Positions 33,896-42,306 are shown, counted from the first letter of the stretch. The stretch: 64,000 nucleotides of DNA from Youxingia wuxianensis (GCF_014385085.1 NZ_JACRTD010000002.1:310001-374000), one strand, 5' to 3'. The notes: a model not told the origin generated them from the sequence alone. Numbers and translations are program-made.

Positions 33896-35038
33896 TTAAT
33901 AAACATAAACTCTTTGATAGTTAGCGGTATTTTCGATAAAGGACATAATTTCAGGGCTGCTATTGGCGTTGGAAGCGAACGTCGGATCCATTAGTTTCCA
34001 GGATTGCCCGTCAAAGTAAATAATGCCATTGACCCAGCCCTGCTCGGTGAGATATACGCTTATCCAAGCGTGGTAAGTTCCTCCGGTAACATATCCCACT
34101 TCCAAACGAGTAGGAATATTCTGGGTGCGCAGCATAGTAGCCATCAATGCCGCGTAATCAAAACAGATCCCTGTTTTGGAGGACAGCGTACTGTCCGGCG
34201 AAGGCAGATAACCGGATTTTACCGTAGCGGCTTTATTATAATCATAGCTTATGTTGGTCACAACATAGTTATAAACGCTTTGCACCACGTCCAAATCAGT
34301 AGACGCCCCATTAGCCAGCGCCGCGCCTTGTGCTACCGCGGTGGAATTGGCGTTAAAGTTTACATACTGGCTGGGATAGAGGTAAGGAAGAAAAGCACCG
34401 CGCAAAGATACTTCCACATTCTGTGCCAAGGCCAGCGCATATTGGCTGTCATACACATTTTCATAAACATTGATAGAATAAGTTCCATTTCCACCGGTCA
34501 ATGGAAAATATTCGTAACTGCTGCCCTTGAGATTATATGTATAGGTGGTACCGCCGCTGCGGGTAATCTGCAGTTTTATTTTGCCGACGCTTCCGGTATA
34601 TTTTACGGCGATATACCCTTCCGAAGTATTAGAAGCGTCAATAGAAGCTTTAGAGTTGGAGTATACGGTAGTCCCTGGGGCGGAAGGGGTCAATACGGTA
34701 GTTTGCACCGGGCGCGCCGCTCTGGGAACGGTATTCTCTTTAATTTCCATAGAAGAGACCACGCTAAGCGCCGCCAGAGAAGAGATAGCCTCAATATGGC
34801 TGCCTTCAAGGGAAGGGGCCTCTTGTGCCAGAGAACTTTCTTCAGAAGAAATATCTCCAAAGGAGCGCTCTTCCGCCTCGGAAGGTTCCTGGATCAAAGG
34901 GGAAGAAGCGGCCTGCGACACAGGGTCCGCTTGAGATATTATATTTTTTTGTTGAGGGGCCGCGCATCCGACCATAAGAATACAGATCGAGGCACAGCAA
35001 GCCGCCAACCGCAAAATTATTTTTTTATCAGGGGTCAC
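33896..35038 (-). CDS. Transglutaminase-like lipoprotein
   Basis: Surface lipoprotein: signal ending ILMVGC (lipid Cys25), a low-complexity Ser/Glu/Pro linker, a beta domain, and a C-terminal transglutaminase core. The predicted triad is Cys292 (TGICFDYAALMATML), His323 (TYHAWISVYL) and Asp351 (LMDPTF). The start is GTG with AGGAGG 8 bases upstream. Bacterial members of this fold act as proteases, isopeptide-forming enzymes or peptidoglycan hydrolases, so cross-linking is only one option. It lies between the sortase and pilC genes, which suggests a role in maturing or fixing surface fibres. Confidence 0.85.
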   Translation of the reverse strand: MTPDKKIILRLAACCASICILMVGCAAPQQKNIISQADPVSQAASSPLIQEPSEAEERSFGDISSEESSLAQEAPSLEGSHIEAISSLAALSVVSSMEIKENTVPRAARPVQTTVLTPSAPGTTVYSNSKASIDASNTSEGYIAVKYTGSVGKIKLQITRSGGTTYTYNLKGSSYEYFPLTGGNGTYSINVYENVYDSQYALALAQNVEVSLRGAFLPYLYPSQYVNFNANSTAVAQGAALANGASTDLDVVQSVYNYVVTNISYDYNKAATVKSGYLPSPDSTLSSKTGICFDYAALMATMLRTQNIPTRLEVGYVTGGTYHAWISVYLTEQGWVNGIIYFDGQSWKLMDPTFASNANSSPEIMSFIENTANYQRVYVY

Positions 35039-35071
35039 AGTCCTGTCCTCCTATTCTAACACAACAAAATC

Positions 35072-35812
35072 TTATTCTGGTAACATTTCTGAATTTGGGG
35101 AATTGTCTTGCGGCACAAACTCCATGGGGTTCTCCTCTTTGGAAGAAACCTCAGGCATATGGCTTTCTTCCTGTATGGGAGAAATATCAACCAGCCGAGA
35201 AGTGACAATAATCCGATTTAAGGAAGTACCGATAGGATCACAAGAGGTGAGCGTCAGACAGGGATACTCTTTTACACGAATAGGGTCCCAGTTTTCCGCA
35301 TCGACAATTTCGGTACTTTCATATTCATAAGTATACTGCATACCATCATATTCTAAATACAACAGGTCCCCTGAGACAATGGTATCGATATAGTAAAATT
35401 CTTGTCCATAAATATCCCGATGACCTACAATACTGGTATTTCGATTTCCTTCTCCAGGAAGCTGGCCGTAATCATAAAGCCCCACGCCTTTGCTCATAAC
35501 CTCTTCCGAATTTCCATCAAATACAGGAATGTCCAAATTTAATCGAGGTACGATTAAGGTCATTTCTCCATCTACATACGCCTCCCTCTCCGGGGTAGTG
35601 ATCAGTTTGCCCACCGGGAAAGCCGGGACGGGCTCTTCCTGCAGGGAAGAAGGAGGGGCAATACTCGAAGAAGGGGGTGCAGACTCCTGGGGCTTGGGTT
35701 GCTTTTTCAATGAATTTATATATAATGAATAAAAAACTAGAAATGCGCCCACGATGATTAAAAGAGTACTCGCCAGATTTTTCCTGGTAATTTTAATATG
35801 AGGTATTTGCAT
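35072..35812 (-). CDS. Sortase (class C/D-like)
   Basis: Membrane-anchored transpeptidase that joins sorting-signal proteins to peptidoglycan or to pilin subunits. An N-terminal helix (LASTLLIIVGAFLVFYSLYI) is followed by a Pro/Ser linker and the sortase barrel. Catalytic residues are His131 in SIVGHRD, Cys191 in LTLTSC and Arg200 in SLNRIIV. ATG 35812 is chosen over an upstream TTG. The C-terminal tail after the barrel is acidic (about 35 residues). First gene of the operon that ends with pilT. Its likely client is the VWA protein at 23.6-29.0 kb with LPKSG, but this is inference. Confidence 0.92.
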   Translation of the reverse strand: MQIPHIKITRKNLASTLLIIVGAFLVFYSLYINSLKKQPKPQESAPPSSSIAPPSSLQEEPVPAFPVGKLITTPEREAYVDGEMTLIVPRLNLDIPVFDGNSEEVMSKGVGLYDYGQLPGEGNRNTSIVGHRDIYGQEFYYIDTIVSGDLLYLEYDGMQYTYEYESTEIVDAENWDPIRVKEYPCLTLTSCDPIGTSLNRIIVTSRLVDISPIQEESHMPEVSSKEENPMEFVPQDNSPNSEMLPE

Positions 35813-35861
35813 ATATTTCCAGCCTTTCAAGGTAATCCGTCAAAAAAATAGTTACTTCTTT

Positions 35862-35890
35862 ATTATAATAGATATGGAAGAAAAAATCAA
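35862..35890 (-). promoter_or_regulatory. Promoter of the sortase-transglutaminase-pilus operon
   Basis: Minus strand TTGATT (35885-35890), 17-base spacer, TATAAT (35862-35867), about 50 bases before the sortase start. All eight genes down to pilT are within 27 bases to about 33 bases of each other with no terminator between. Confidence 0.75.
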
Positions 35891-35952
35891 AGAAATTAGT
35901 GAAATAATCAGCTAATTATAATAATGAAAACTCTTTAAAAAAATAAGAATAT

Positions 35953-35962
35953 TTGATATAAT
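35953..35962 (+). promoter_or_regulatory. Extended -10 promoter element of the SARP-type regulator gene
   Basis: TGATATAAT (TG at 35954-35955, TATAAT at 35957-35962) with only a weak TTTAAA at -35. Confidence 0.45.
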
Positions 35963-36016
35963 AATTATGTTAGGAGATATGTTAGAGTTGTGAATGTTTT
36001 GTCAAAGGAGGTTATA

Positions 36017-37234
36017 GTGGCAATGATACAGGCAGTAACCACGGATCAAATCCAGGTTAAAATGTTTGGAGGCTTTTCTCTGTCCAGTGAAGGAATCACT
36101 ATTGACGACAGAGGGAGCCGACAGCGTCAGTTGTGGAATTTGTTGGAATATTTGATTGCCTCCAGGCGCAAGACGGTATCACAGGAGGAGCTTATTTCTG
36201 TTCTATGGCCGGACGACAGCGCAGAAAATCCATCTAGTGCGTTAAAAAACTTAGTGTACCGAGCGCGCAATCTTTTGAAAGAGAAAGGGTTTTCTTTTGC
36301 CAAAGAAAGCATTGTGATGATTGGCGGAACCTACGCTTGGAATAAGAATTTGGATTGTGTCGTGGATGTGGAAGAATTTGAGCAGTTGATACAAAAGGCC
36401 GGCGACCAGACGCTGCCTGAAGAAGAGCGTATCGCACTTTATCTTGAATCGCTTAAATTGTACGAGGGAGATTTCCTGCCTAGTTCCGGCTATGAAGAAT
36501 GGGTAATTTCCCTGAATAGCTATTACCGTTCCATGTATTTTAAATGTGTGTATGACGCCATTGATCTTTTAATGAAGAAAGAACGGTTTGATGAAATTCG
36601 TTCGATTTGCGAAAGAGCGATTATTATTGATCCTTTTGAGGAACGGGCCCATAAATATTTAATCTACTCGTTGATAAAACAGGATAAGCAGGCTGCTGCG
36701 CTGGAACATTATAACCGGGTGACAGATCTGTTCTATCGGGAATTGGGAGTAAAACCTTCGGAATCTATGCGCAATCTTTACCGAGAGATTGTAAAAGCGG
36801 TCAATAGTGTGGAAACTGACTTGGGCGTAATAAAAGAAGATCTGAGCGAACACAGCATGATCGACGGGGCTTTTTACTGTGACTATGAGGTTTTCAGAAA
36901 TATGTACCGGATGGAGGCAAGGACCGCCGTTTGCTCCGGACAGAGTATATTTATCGCTTTGTTTACTGTGACGGACCATACAAATCAAGTGCCGGAAACT
37001 AAAATTTTGGGAAAGGTGATGGATGTGCTTCTCCAATCTGTCCAGAAAAGTCTGCGAAAAGGAGATGTGGTTTCCCGTTTTAGTTCCACACAGTATGTGT
37101 TGATGCTGCCTACTCTTACTTTTGAAAACGGACAGATGGTGCTTTCTCGTATATTAAAGAAATTTTCTGCCGCTTATCACGGCAAGGACATTAAAGTGCA
37201 TACCACCTTGCAGCCGCTGGATCCCATAGGGTAA
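36017..37234 (+). CDS. SARP/BTAD-type transcriptional regulator with degenerate GGDEF domain
   Basis: Predicted DNA-binding activator. An OmpR-like winged helix (VKMFGGFSLSSEGITID, VSQEELISVLWPDD, ALKNLVYRARNLL) is followed by a bacterial transcriptional activator (BTAD) helical repeat domain. A C-terminal domain shaped like GGDEF comes last. In it LRKGDVVSRFSSTQYVLMLP aligns with the usual L-R-x-x-D-x-x-x-R-x-GGDEF-x-x-L-L-P, but the GGDEF itself reads SSTQY, so no diguanylate cyclase activity is expected. The start may be GTG 36017 (5 bases after AAGGAGG) or ATG 36023. It is divergent from the pilus/sortase operon and a natural candidate to control it. Confidence 0.82.
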   Translation: MAMIQAVTTDQIQVKMFGGFSLSSEGITIDDRGSRQRQLWNLLEYLIASRRKTVSQEELISVLWPDDSAENPSSALKNLVYRARNLLKEKGFSFAKESIVMIGGTYAWNKNLDCVVDVEEFEQLIQKAGDQTLPEEERIALYLESLKLYEGDFLPSSGYEEWVISLNSYYRSMYFKCVYDAIDLLMKKERFDEIRSICERAIIIDPFEERAHKYLIYSLIKQDKQAAALEHYNRVTDLFYRELGVKPSESMRNLYREIVKAVNSVETDLGVIKEDLSEHSMIDGAFYCDYEVFRNMYRMEARTAVCSGQSIFIALFTVTDHTNQVPETKILGKVMDVLLQSVQKSLRKGDVVSRFSSTQYVLMLPTLTFENGQMVLSRILKKFSAAYHGKDIKVHTTLQPLDPIG

Positions 37235-37245
37235 TGACAAGCTTT

Positions 37246-37275
37246 CCGCCGCCTGTTTCGCAGGCGGCGGTTTTG
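37246..37275 (+). terminator. Terminator of the SARP-type regulator gene
   Basis: CCGCCGCCTG (37246-37255) pairs with 37261-37270, then TTTTGTT. Confidence 0.88.
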
Positions 37276-37286
37276 TTATATACAAG

Positions 37287-37316
37287 TTGACATTGAACGT
37301 TGCCAGGGTATATACT
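37287..37316 (+). promoter_or_regulatory. Promoter of the SDR gene
   Basis: TTGACA (37287-37292), 18-base spacer, TATACT (37311-37316), about 50 bases before ATG 37367. Confidence 0.75.
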
Positions 37317-37366
37317 AAACGCAAGGTATATGGGTTTTATTCTAATCATTCGAGGAGGTAAAATCT

Positions 37367-38134
37367 ATGCGTTTGCAAGGAAAAGTTGCGTTTATTACTG
37401 GAGCCGCTTCCGGAATGGGGAGGGCTTGCTCGATCCGTTTTGCCAAGGAAGGGGCAAAGATTATTGCCTGTGATATTAACGATGAGGGCCTTGCCCAGAC
37501 CGAGAAGCAGGTGAAAGAAGCGGGAGGGGAAATTCTTGCCCTTCATTTGGATGTGACCAAGGAAGAACAGTGGCAGTCTGTCGCCAAGAAAGCCGCTGAA
37601 AGATTTGGGAAAATAAATATCCTGTTCAACAGCGCGGGAATACTCATCTCGAAGCCCTTGGTGGAGACGACCTTGGAAGAATGGAACCGGTTGATGGCAA
37701 TTAATGTTACCGGTACTTTCTTAGGGATGAAGCATATTATTCCTCTTATTGAGAAAAGCTCCAGCAGCAAAGAATTTGGAAGCGTTATCAATGTATCGTC
37801 CGACGCGGGACTAATGGGTTATGTAGATTATGTCTTATACGGCGCCAGCAAGGGCGCGGTGCTTATGATGACAAAGGATGTAGCCTGTGAGTATGCCAAA
37901 AGAAATGTACGGGTCAACTGTATTAACCCCAGCTTTACCGACACCAATATGGTAAGGGAGCTGACAGAAGGAGAGGACCCCACCAAAGTAGCGGGATATG
38001 TCACCCCAATGGGACGGGTGGTCCAGGTGGATGATATCGCCAATTTGGTGGTATTCTTAGCATCGGATGAATCCGCATGTATTAATGGCCTGCCGGTCTC
38101 TATTGACGGCGGCGGCGTAAACTTTATGGAATAA
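37367..38134 (+). CDS. Short-chain dehydrogenase/reductase (classical SDR)
   Basis: NAD(P)-dependent oxidoreductase. The cofactor motif is TGAASGMG (about 12-19), with CDIN after beta-2 (an Asp there usually favours NAD), NNA-equivalent FNSAG, the catalytic Ser in NVSSDAG and the Y-x-x-x-K pair in YGASKG. The C-terminus INGLPVSIDGGGVNFME is typical of the FabG/3-hydroxyacyl or glucose/cyclopentanol dehydrogenase-like groups. Length 255 is normal. AGGAGG lies 10 bases before ATG. It is a monocistronic unit, so the substrate cannot be inferred from context. Confidence 0.9.
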   Translation: MRLQGKVAFITGAASGMGRACSIRFAKEGAKIIACDINDEGLAQTEKQVKEAGGEILALHLDVTKEEQWQSVAKKAAERFGKINILFNSAGILISKPLVETTLEEWNRLMAINVTGTFLGMKHIIPLIEKSSSSKEFGSVINVSSDAGLMGYVDYVLYGASKGAVLMMTKDVACEYAKRNVRVNCINPSFTDTNMVRELTEGEDPTKVAGYVTPMGRVVQVDDIANLVVFLASDESACINGLPVSIDGGGVNFME

Positions 38135-38141
38135 GCAGATT

Positions 38142-38176
38142 AAAAAGCCTGACGGTGTCGCCGTCAGGCTTTTTTT
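38142..38176. terminator. Bidirectional terminator between the SDR gene and prfC
   Basis: 14-bp stem (38142-38155 with 38161-38174) flanked by A- and T-runs, located between two convergent genes. Confidence 0.9.
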
Positions 38177-38179
38177 AAT

Positions 38180-39769
38180 CTATTCTCTGCCAAATTCGGA
38201 TAACACCAGGTCGGGATTTCGCTCCACCGCCCACTTAATATTCCAAATATCCGTAAACAGGAGAAGATAATTGCCTTTAAAATCCTGCACAATTTTCGTA
38301 TCCGAGCTAAGGTTTAAAGACTTCAGGTCGATCTCCTTGTTTTCAATCCAGCGGATATACTGGAAGGGCAGGGATTCCATGCGAATTTCCACATTGTATT
38401 CGTTATTGAGCCGGTATTCCAGTACATCGAACTGCAAAGCGCCAACCACTCCAACAATCACTTCCTCCATGCCCTTGTTTGGCTCCTGGAACATCTGAAT
38501 AGCGCCTTCCTGAGCGATCTGGGTGGTCCCTTTTACAAACTGTTTGCGCTTTAAAGTATCCTTTTGGCTGACCCGGGCAAAATGTTCGGGAGCAAAGGTA
38601 GGGATTCCCTCAAACTGGAATTTCTTGCCTGGAGCGCATAGGGTGTCTCCAATGGAGAAAATTCCAGGATCAAATACGCCAATAATATCGCCGGCATAAG
38701 CCTGATCAATAATCTCCCGGTCCTGAGCCATCAGCTGTTGAGGCTGGGAAAGCTTAATCTTTTTTCCGCCGCCCTGGATATGAGTTACTTCCATGCCTTT
38801 TTCAAATTTACCAGAACAGATCCGCATAAAAGCGATCCGGTCCCGGTGCGCTTTATTCATATTCGCTTGGATTTTAAACACAAAAGCGGAGAATGCTGGA
38901 TCAAAAGGATCAATCTCCCCTTGGTCGCTGTGCCGGGGAAGAGGAGAGGTGGTCATCTTCAGAAAGTCCTCCAGGAAGGGCTCTACACCAAAATTGGTAA
39001 GGGCAGAGCCAAAAAACACCGGGGATAATTTTCCATGGCGCACTGCATCCATATCAAAATCATAGCTGGCGCCGTCCAGCAGCTCAATGTCATCCACCAG
39101 AATTTGCCGTTTATCCTTTCCGATAAGCTGTTCCAGCCGGTCGTCGTTAATATTCAGCTCTACCTTTTCCACTTCCCGCTGACCGCCGTTGGCGGTGAAA
39201 GAGATAATCTCCTTTTTATTACGGTCGTATACCCCTTTAAACTCACGGCCGCAGCCGATAGGCCAATTGACAGGATAGGTTTGAATCCCCAGTTCGTTTT
39301 CAATCTCTTCCATCAGCTCAAACGGATCCCGGGCCTCCCGGTCCATTTTATTAATAAAGGTAAATATTGGGATATCGCGCAGAAGACAAACTTTAAACAG
39401 TTTCCGGGTTTGGTTTTCCACGCCTTTGGAAGCGTCGATTACCATGACGGCGGAATCTGCCGCCATCAATGTGCGATAGGTGTCCTCCGAGAAGTCCTGA
39501 TGTCCCGGAGTATCCAAAATATTAATACAAAAGCCCTCATAATTAAACTGCATTACGGAAGAGGTAACGGAAATACCTCTTTGCTTTTCGATCTCCATCC
39601 AATCGGAAACCGCGTGTTTGGCAGTTTTCTTTCCCTTTACAGAGCCCGCTAACGCGATTGCTCCTCCGTATAGCAGGAATTTTTCGGTCAAAGTAGTTTT
39701 ACCGGCGTCCGGATGGGAAATAATCGCAAAAGTACGCCGCCGTTCAATTTCATGTTTTAAATCGGACAA
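38180..39769 (-). CDS. prfC: Peptide chain release factor 3
   Basis: GTPase that recycles RF1/RF2 after translation termination. The G1 loop is SHPDAGKTTLTEKFLLYGG, switch region RGISVTSSVMQF, G3 DTPGHQDFSEDTYR and G4 FINKMDREARD. The RF3-specific C-terminal domain (LNNEYNVEIRMESLPFQYIRW) is present. A longer frame starts at GTG 39787, but GGAGG falls inside it and fits TTG 39769, 8 bases on. That gives the standard N-terminus MSDLKHEIERRRTFAIISHP and 529 residues. It is a monocistronic unit. Confidence 0.95.
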   Translation of the reverse strand: MSDLKHEIERRRTFAIISHPDAGKTTLTEKFLLYGGAIALAGSVKGKKTAKHAVSDWMEIEKQRGISVTSSVMQFNYEGFCINILDTPGHQDFSEDTYRTLMAADSAVMVIDASKGVENQTRKLFKVCLLRDIPIFTFINKMDREARDPFELMEEIENELGIQTYPVNWPIGCGREFKGVYDRNKKEIISFTANGGQREVEKVELNINDDRLEQLIGKDKRQILVDDIELLDGASYDFDMDAVRHGKLSPVFFGSALTNFGVEPFLEDFLKMTTSPLPRHSDQGEIDPFDPAFSAFVFKIQANMNKAHRDRIAFMRICSGKFEKGMEVTHIQGGGKKIKLSQPQQLMAQDREIIDQAYAGDIIGVFDPGIFSIGDTLCAPGKKFQFEGIPTFAPEHFARVSQKDTLKRKQFVKGTTQIAQEGAIQMFQEPNKGMEEVIVGVVGALQFDVLEYRLNNEYNVEIRMESLPFQYIRWIENKEIDLKSLNLSSDTKIVQDFKGNYLLLFTDIWNIKWAVERNPDLVLSEFGRE

Positions 39770-39813
39770 AGTTAATTCCTCCACCACTGCTATGCTGCAA
39801 ATTCAACCTTTAA

Positions 39814-39842
39814 ATTTTACCATTTTCACTAAATATCTGCAA
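39814..39842 (-). promoter_or_regulatory. Promoter of prfC
   Basis: Minus strand TTGCAG (39837-39842), 17-base spacer, TAAAAT (39814-39819). Confidence 0.65.
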
Positions 39843-39950
39843 CTATATTTTACCCATTGCATAAAAAATAATTTTAAGGCAGCATTCCCAAGGGTAGCCT
39901 CCCTGTAAAATCTGAAAAAATTTACCCGCCGACAGGAGTTTATAGAAGAA

Positions 39951-39980
39951 AAAAGCGTCCGGAGTTTCCGGACGCTTTTT
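39951..39980 (-). terminator. Terminator of the CofE-like gene
   Basis: 12-bp stem (39951-39962 with 39968-39979), 5-base loop, A/T-runs on both flanks, 70 bases after the stop of the minus-strand gene. Confidence 0.82.
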
Positions 39981-40049
39981 ATGATTTAAAGAGAAGCCTC
40001 TCCCCTAAGAGGGCAAAATCTGTGATATTCAAGGCCAGTCATTTCTATT

Positions 40050-41240
40050 CTAGTCCGCGTAATTGTCAAAATATCCTTGAATATAGATAATAGGAGTACC
40101 CTTGTCCCCGCTGCCGGAAGTTAAGTCGCACAAGCTCCCGATCAGATCGGTCAGGCGGCGCGGGGTGGTCCCCTGGGTTTCCATAGTACCTTTCAGATTA
40201 GCGCTTTTTTTATGGATATATTCTGTCATAGCGTTTTTCAGCTCATCTCCGCAGAGATCTTTAAACTGATTGTCCGCCAAATATTTTAGTTTTAGCTCGT
40301 TGGGCATACCTATCAAACCTTCTGTATAGCCCGGACTAACCACTGGGTCGGCAAGCTCCCAGATTTTTCCTACCGGATCTTTAAAAGCGCCGTCGCCGTA
40401 TACCATGACCTCTACTGTTTTTCCGGTGCGTTCTTTCATCATTTTCTGTACTGTGTATACAAATTTGTCGCAGTCTCTTGGAAACAGTTTTATGGTAGTT
40501 TCAGTTGCCTTGTTGGAACCCAAAAGGCCGAAATCCGAATTATAGCCGCTGTTTTCTATGGGCGAGGTTAAAATTTCATCCAGGCCATACACCGTTTGCG
40601 CCCCAGCAGCCGTCAGTAAGCGCTTGGACCGCTGACGGGAATGAATATCACAACAAAGCACATGTTTGGTATATTTTAAAATCGTGGTGGCCTGATTGGC
40701 GAAAATAATTTCTACCTGTGCGCCTTCCTGCTGGATTAAGGAAGAATAGTATTCCACATAATCCACCCCAGTAAAGGGATGTTTATTTTCTCCAAACAGT
40801 TCCCGGTATTGCTTTTCTGTAAGTACGTCTTCCCAGGGATTGATGCCTTTTTCATCCAAAGCGTCAAGATCTACCAAGTGATTTCCCACCTCATCGCTGG
40901 GATAGCTTAACATGAGGACGATTTTTTTGGCCCCTCTAGCAATTCCCCGCAGACAGATGGCAAAACGGTTACGGCTTAAAATAGGGAAAATAACGCCAAT
41001 GGTGTGATCCCCATATTTTGCTTTAATATCAGCGGCAATATCATCCGTAGAAGCATAATTTCCCTGAGCACGGGCAACGACTGCTTCTGTAACGCCGATA
41101 ATATCCCGGTCGTTTATAGTGAAATTTCCATCGGCGGCCTCCAAAACAGAATTGACGACGATTTCCGCCAAATGATCGCCTTCGCGGATAATTGGGGCGC
41201 GGATACCTCTGGATACTGTACCGATTGCTCTTGATGCCAT
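40050..41240 (-). CDS. CofE-like protein (F420-0:gamma-glutamyl ligase family)
   Basis: Resembles the coenzyme F420-0:L-glutamate ligase family (pfam01996). The N-terminal GTVSRGIRAPIIREGDHLAEIVVNS in pieces, NDRDIIGVTEAVVARAQGNY, and SRNRFAICLRGIARGAKKI with conserved Arg/Ser residues are seen, as is the metal/nucleotide segment VMVYGDGAFKDPVGKIWELADP. At 396 residues it is longer than archaeal CofE (~250), as in the Firmicute members of the family. F420 synthesis is not expected in such a host and no cofC/cofD/fbiC gene is near, so it probably ligates glutamate to another acceptor; this is inference. Good ribosome site (TTTAATGGAGG) upstream. Confidence 0.8.
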   Translation of the reverse strand: MASRAIGTVSRGIRAPIIREGDHLAEIVVNSVLEAADGNFTINDRDIIGVTEAVVARAQGNYASTDDIAADIKAKYGDHTIGVIFPILSRNRFAICLRGIARGAKKIVLMLSYPSDEVGNHLVDLDALDEKGINPWEDVLTEKQYRELFGENKHPFTGVDYVEYYSSLIQQEGAQVEIIFANQATTILKYTKHVLCCDIHSRQRSKRLLTAAGAQTVYGLDEILTSPIENSGYNSDFGLLGSNKATETTIKLFPRDCDKFVYTVQKMMKERTGKTVEVMVYGDGAFKDPVGKIWELADPVVSPGYTEGLIGMPNELKLKYLADNQFKDLCGDELKNAMTEYIHKKSANLKGTMETQGTTPRRLTDLIGSLCDLTSGSGDKGTPIIYIQGYFDNYAD

Positions 41241-41330
41241 ACAATTAAACCTCCATTAAACGGTACGACACAAACCGTTCAGATTGGGTATTTCCGAAGA
41301 AATACAATAAATAAATACAGACCATTCTTT

Positions 41331-41359
41331 ATTATACAATAAAATTACACTTGATACAA
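41331..41359 (-). promoter_or_regulatory. Promoter of the CofE-like gene
   Basis: Minus strand TTGTAT (41354-41359), 17-base spacer, TATAAT (41331-41336). Confidence 0.7.
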
Positions 41360-41407
41360 CTATTTGTAACTATAGGAATAAAAAGGAGGATAAATTTCAA
41401 GTATTTG

Positions 41408-41436
41408 GTGACAACTGGCCAAATTTCCGCTATAAT
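41408..41436 (+). promoter_or_regulatory. Promoter of the epimerase-Nudix unit
   Basis: GTGACA (41408-41413), 17-base spacer, TATAAT (41431-41436); AGGAG follows at 41456-41461. Confidence 0.65.
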
Positions 41437-41466
41437 GAATTTTATTAGCAACCTGGAGGAGAAATA

Positions 41467-42294
41467 ATGGGATATCTATTGGGCGTCTATGAAAAATCTA
41501 TGCCAGGAACGTTTACCTTAAAAGAGAAGCTTGCCTGTGCTAAAGCGGCGGGATTTGATTATATGGAGATCAGCATTGATGAAACAGACGAAAAATTAAG
41601 CCGCTTAGACTGGGATAATGCTGTCCGGCGGGAGCTGGTCGACGCCATGTGGGAGATAGGATTGCCCATTAAGTCGATGTGTCTGAGCGGACATCGCAAA
41701 TATCCTTTGGGAAGTTTGGAACAGGATACCGCCCGGCGTTCCCTGGAAATTATGGAGAAAGCGGTGGTTCTTGCAGGTGAACTTGGAGTGAGGGTGATCC
41801 AACTGGCGGGATACGACGAATATTACCGTCCGTCTACCGAGAAAACCCGAGAAAACTTTGAGGTTAATCTGAGAAAGTCTGTAGAGATCGCCGCCAAACA
41901 CGGGGTAATTTTGGCGTTTGAAACGATGGAAACAGAGTTTATGGATACGGTGGGTAAAGCGGAATATTATGTGGAAAAGATAAACTCCCCTTATTTAAAA
42001 ATTTATCCCGATGTGGGGAATGTAACAAACGCTATGGTAAAATACCATCAGGAGATATTGACAGATTTTGAAAAGGGCAGGGGGAATATCGTTGCCGCCC
42101 ATTTAAAGGCAACCCGTCCAGGCGTTTACCGGGACATGCTGTTTGGAGAAGGCCATGTGGATTTTCCGCTTATTGCTGGCTGGCTGCGGGAGAACGGCGT
42201 GGGGATGTATGTAGCAGAATTTTGGTATAAGCAGGGGCAGGAGCCCCTGGAGTATCTCAAACAGGCCAATGCATTTCTGCGGCAGTATTTATAA
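41467..42294 (+). CDS. ulaE: L-ribulose-5-phosphate 3-epimerase-like (UlaE family)
   Basis: TIM-barrel sugar phosphate epimerase/isomerase. The protein starts MGYLLGVYEKSMP, then CAKAAGFDYMEISIDE, SMCLSGHRKYPLGS, GVRVIQLAGYDEYY, ILAFETMETEFMDTV (likely metal-binding Glu), YPDVGNVTN and HLKATRPGVYRD. This order matches UlaE/SgbU, which convert L-ribulose 5-P or L-xylulose 5-P in ascorbate and pentose catabolism. The 275-residue length is normal. There is no ula PTS or other ascorbate gene nearby, so the in vivo substrate may differ. It is followed after 12 bases by a Nudix gene. Confidence 0.87.
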   Translation: MGYLLGVYEKSMPGTFTLKEKLACAKAAGFDYMEISIDETDEKLSRLDWDNAVRRELVDAMWEIGLPIKSMCLSGHRKYPLGSLEQDTARRSLEIMEKAVVLAGELGVRVIQLAGYDEYYRPSTEKTRENFEVNLRKSVEIAAKHGVILAFETMETEFMDTVGKAEYYVEKINSPYLKIYPDVGNVTNAMVKYHQEILTDFEKGRGNIVAAHLKATRPGVYRDMLFGEGHVDFPLIAGWLRENGVGMYVAEFWYKQGQEPLEYLKQANAFLRQYL

Positions 42295-42306
42295 TGCGGT
42301 GAATAT

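Noticed and set aside
34004..35059. 351-codon plus-strand frame opposite the transglutaminase gene
   Set aside because: Low-complexity Arg/Ile-rich product, no ribosome site; the minus-strand gene has a lipobox and a full catalytic triad.
29108..35830. Complete competence (ComG) system
   Set aside because: The ATPase is PilT-type rather than ComGA/PilB-type and the neighbouring genes code for a sortase and a transglutaminase, not ComGC-GF homologues in the usual order.
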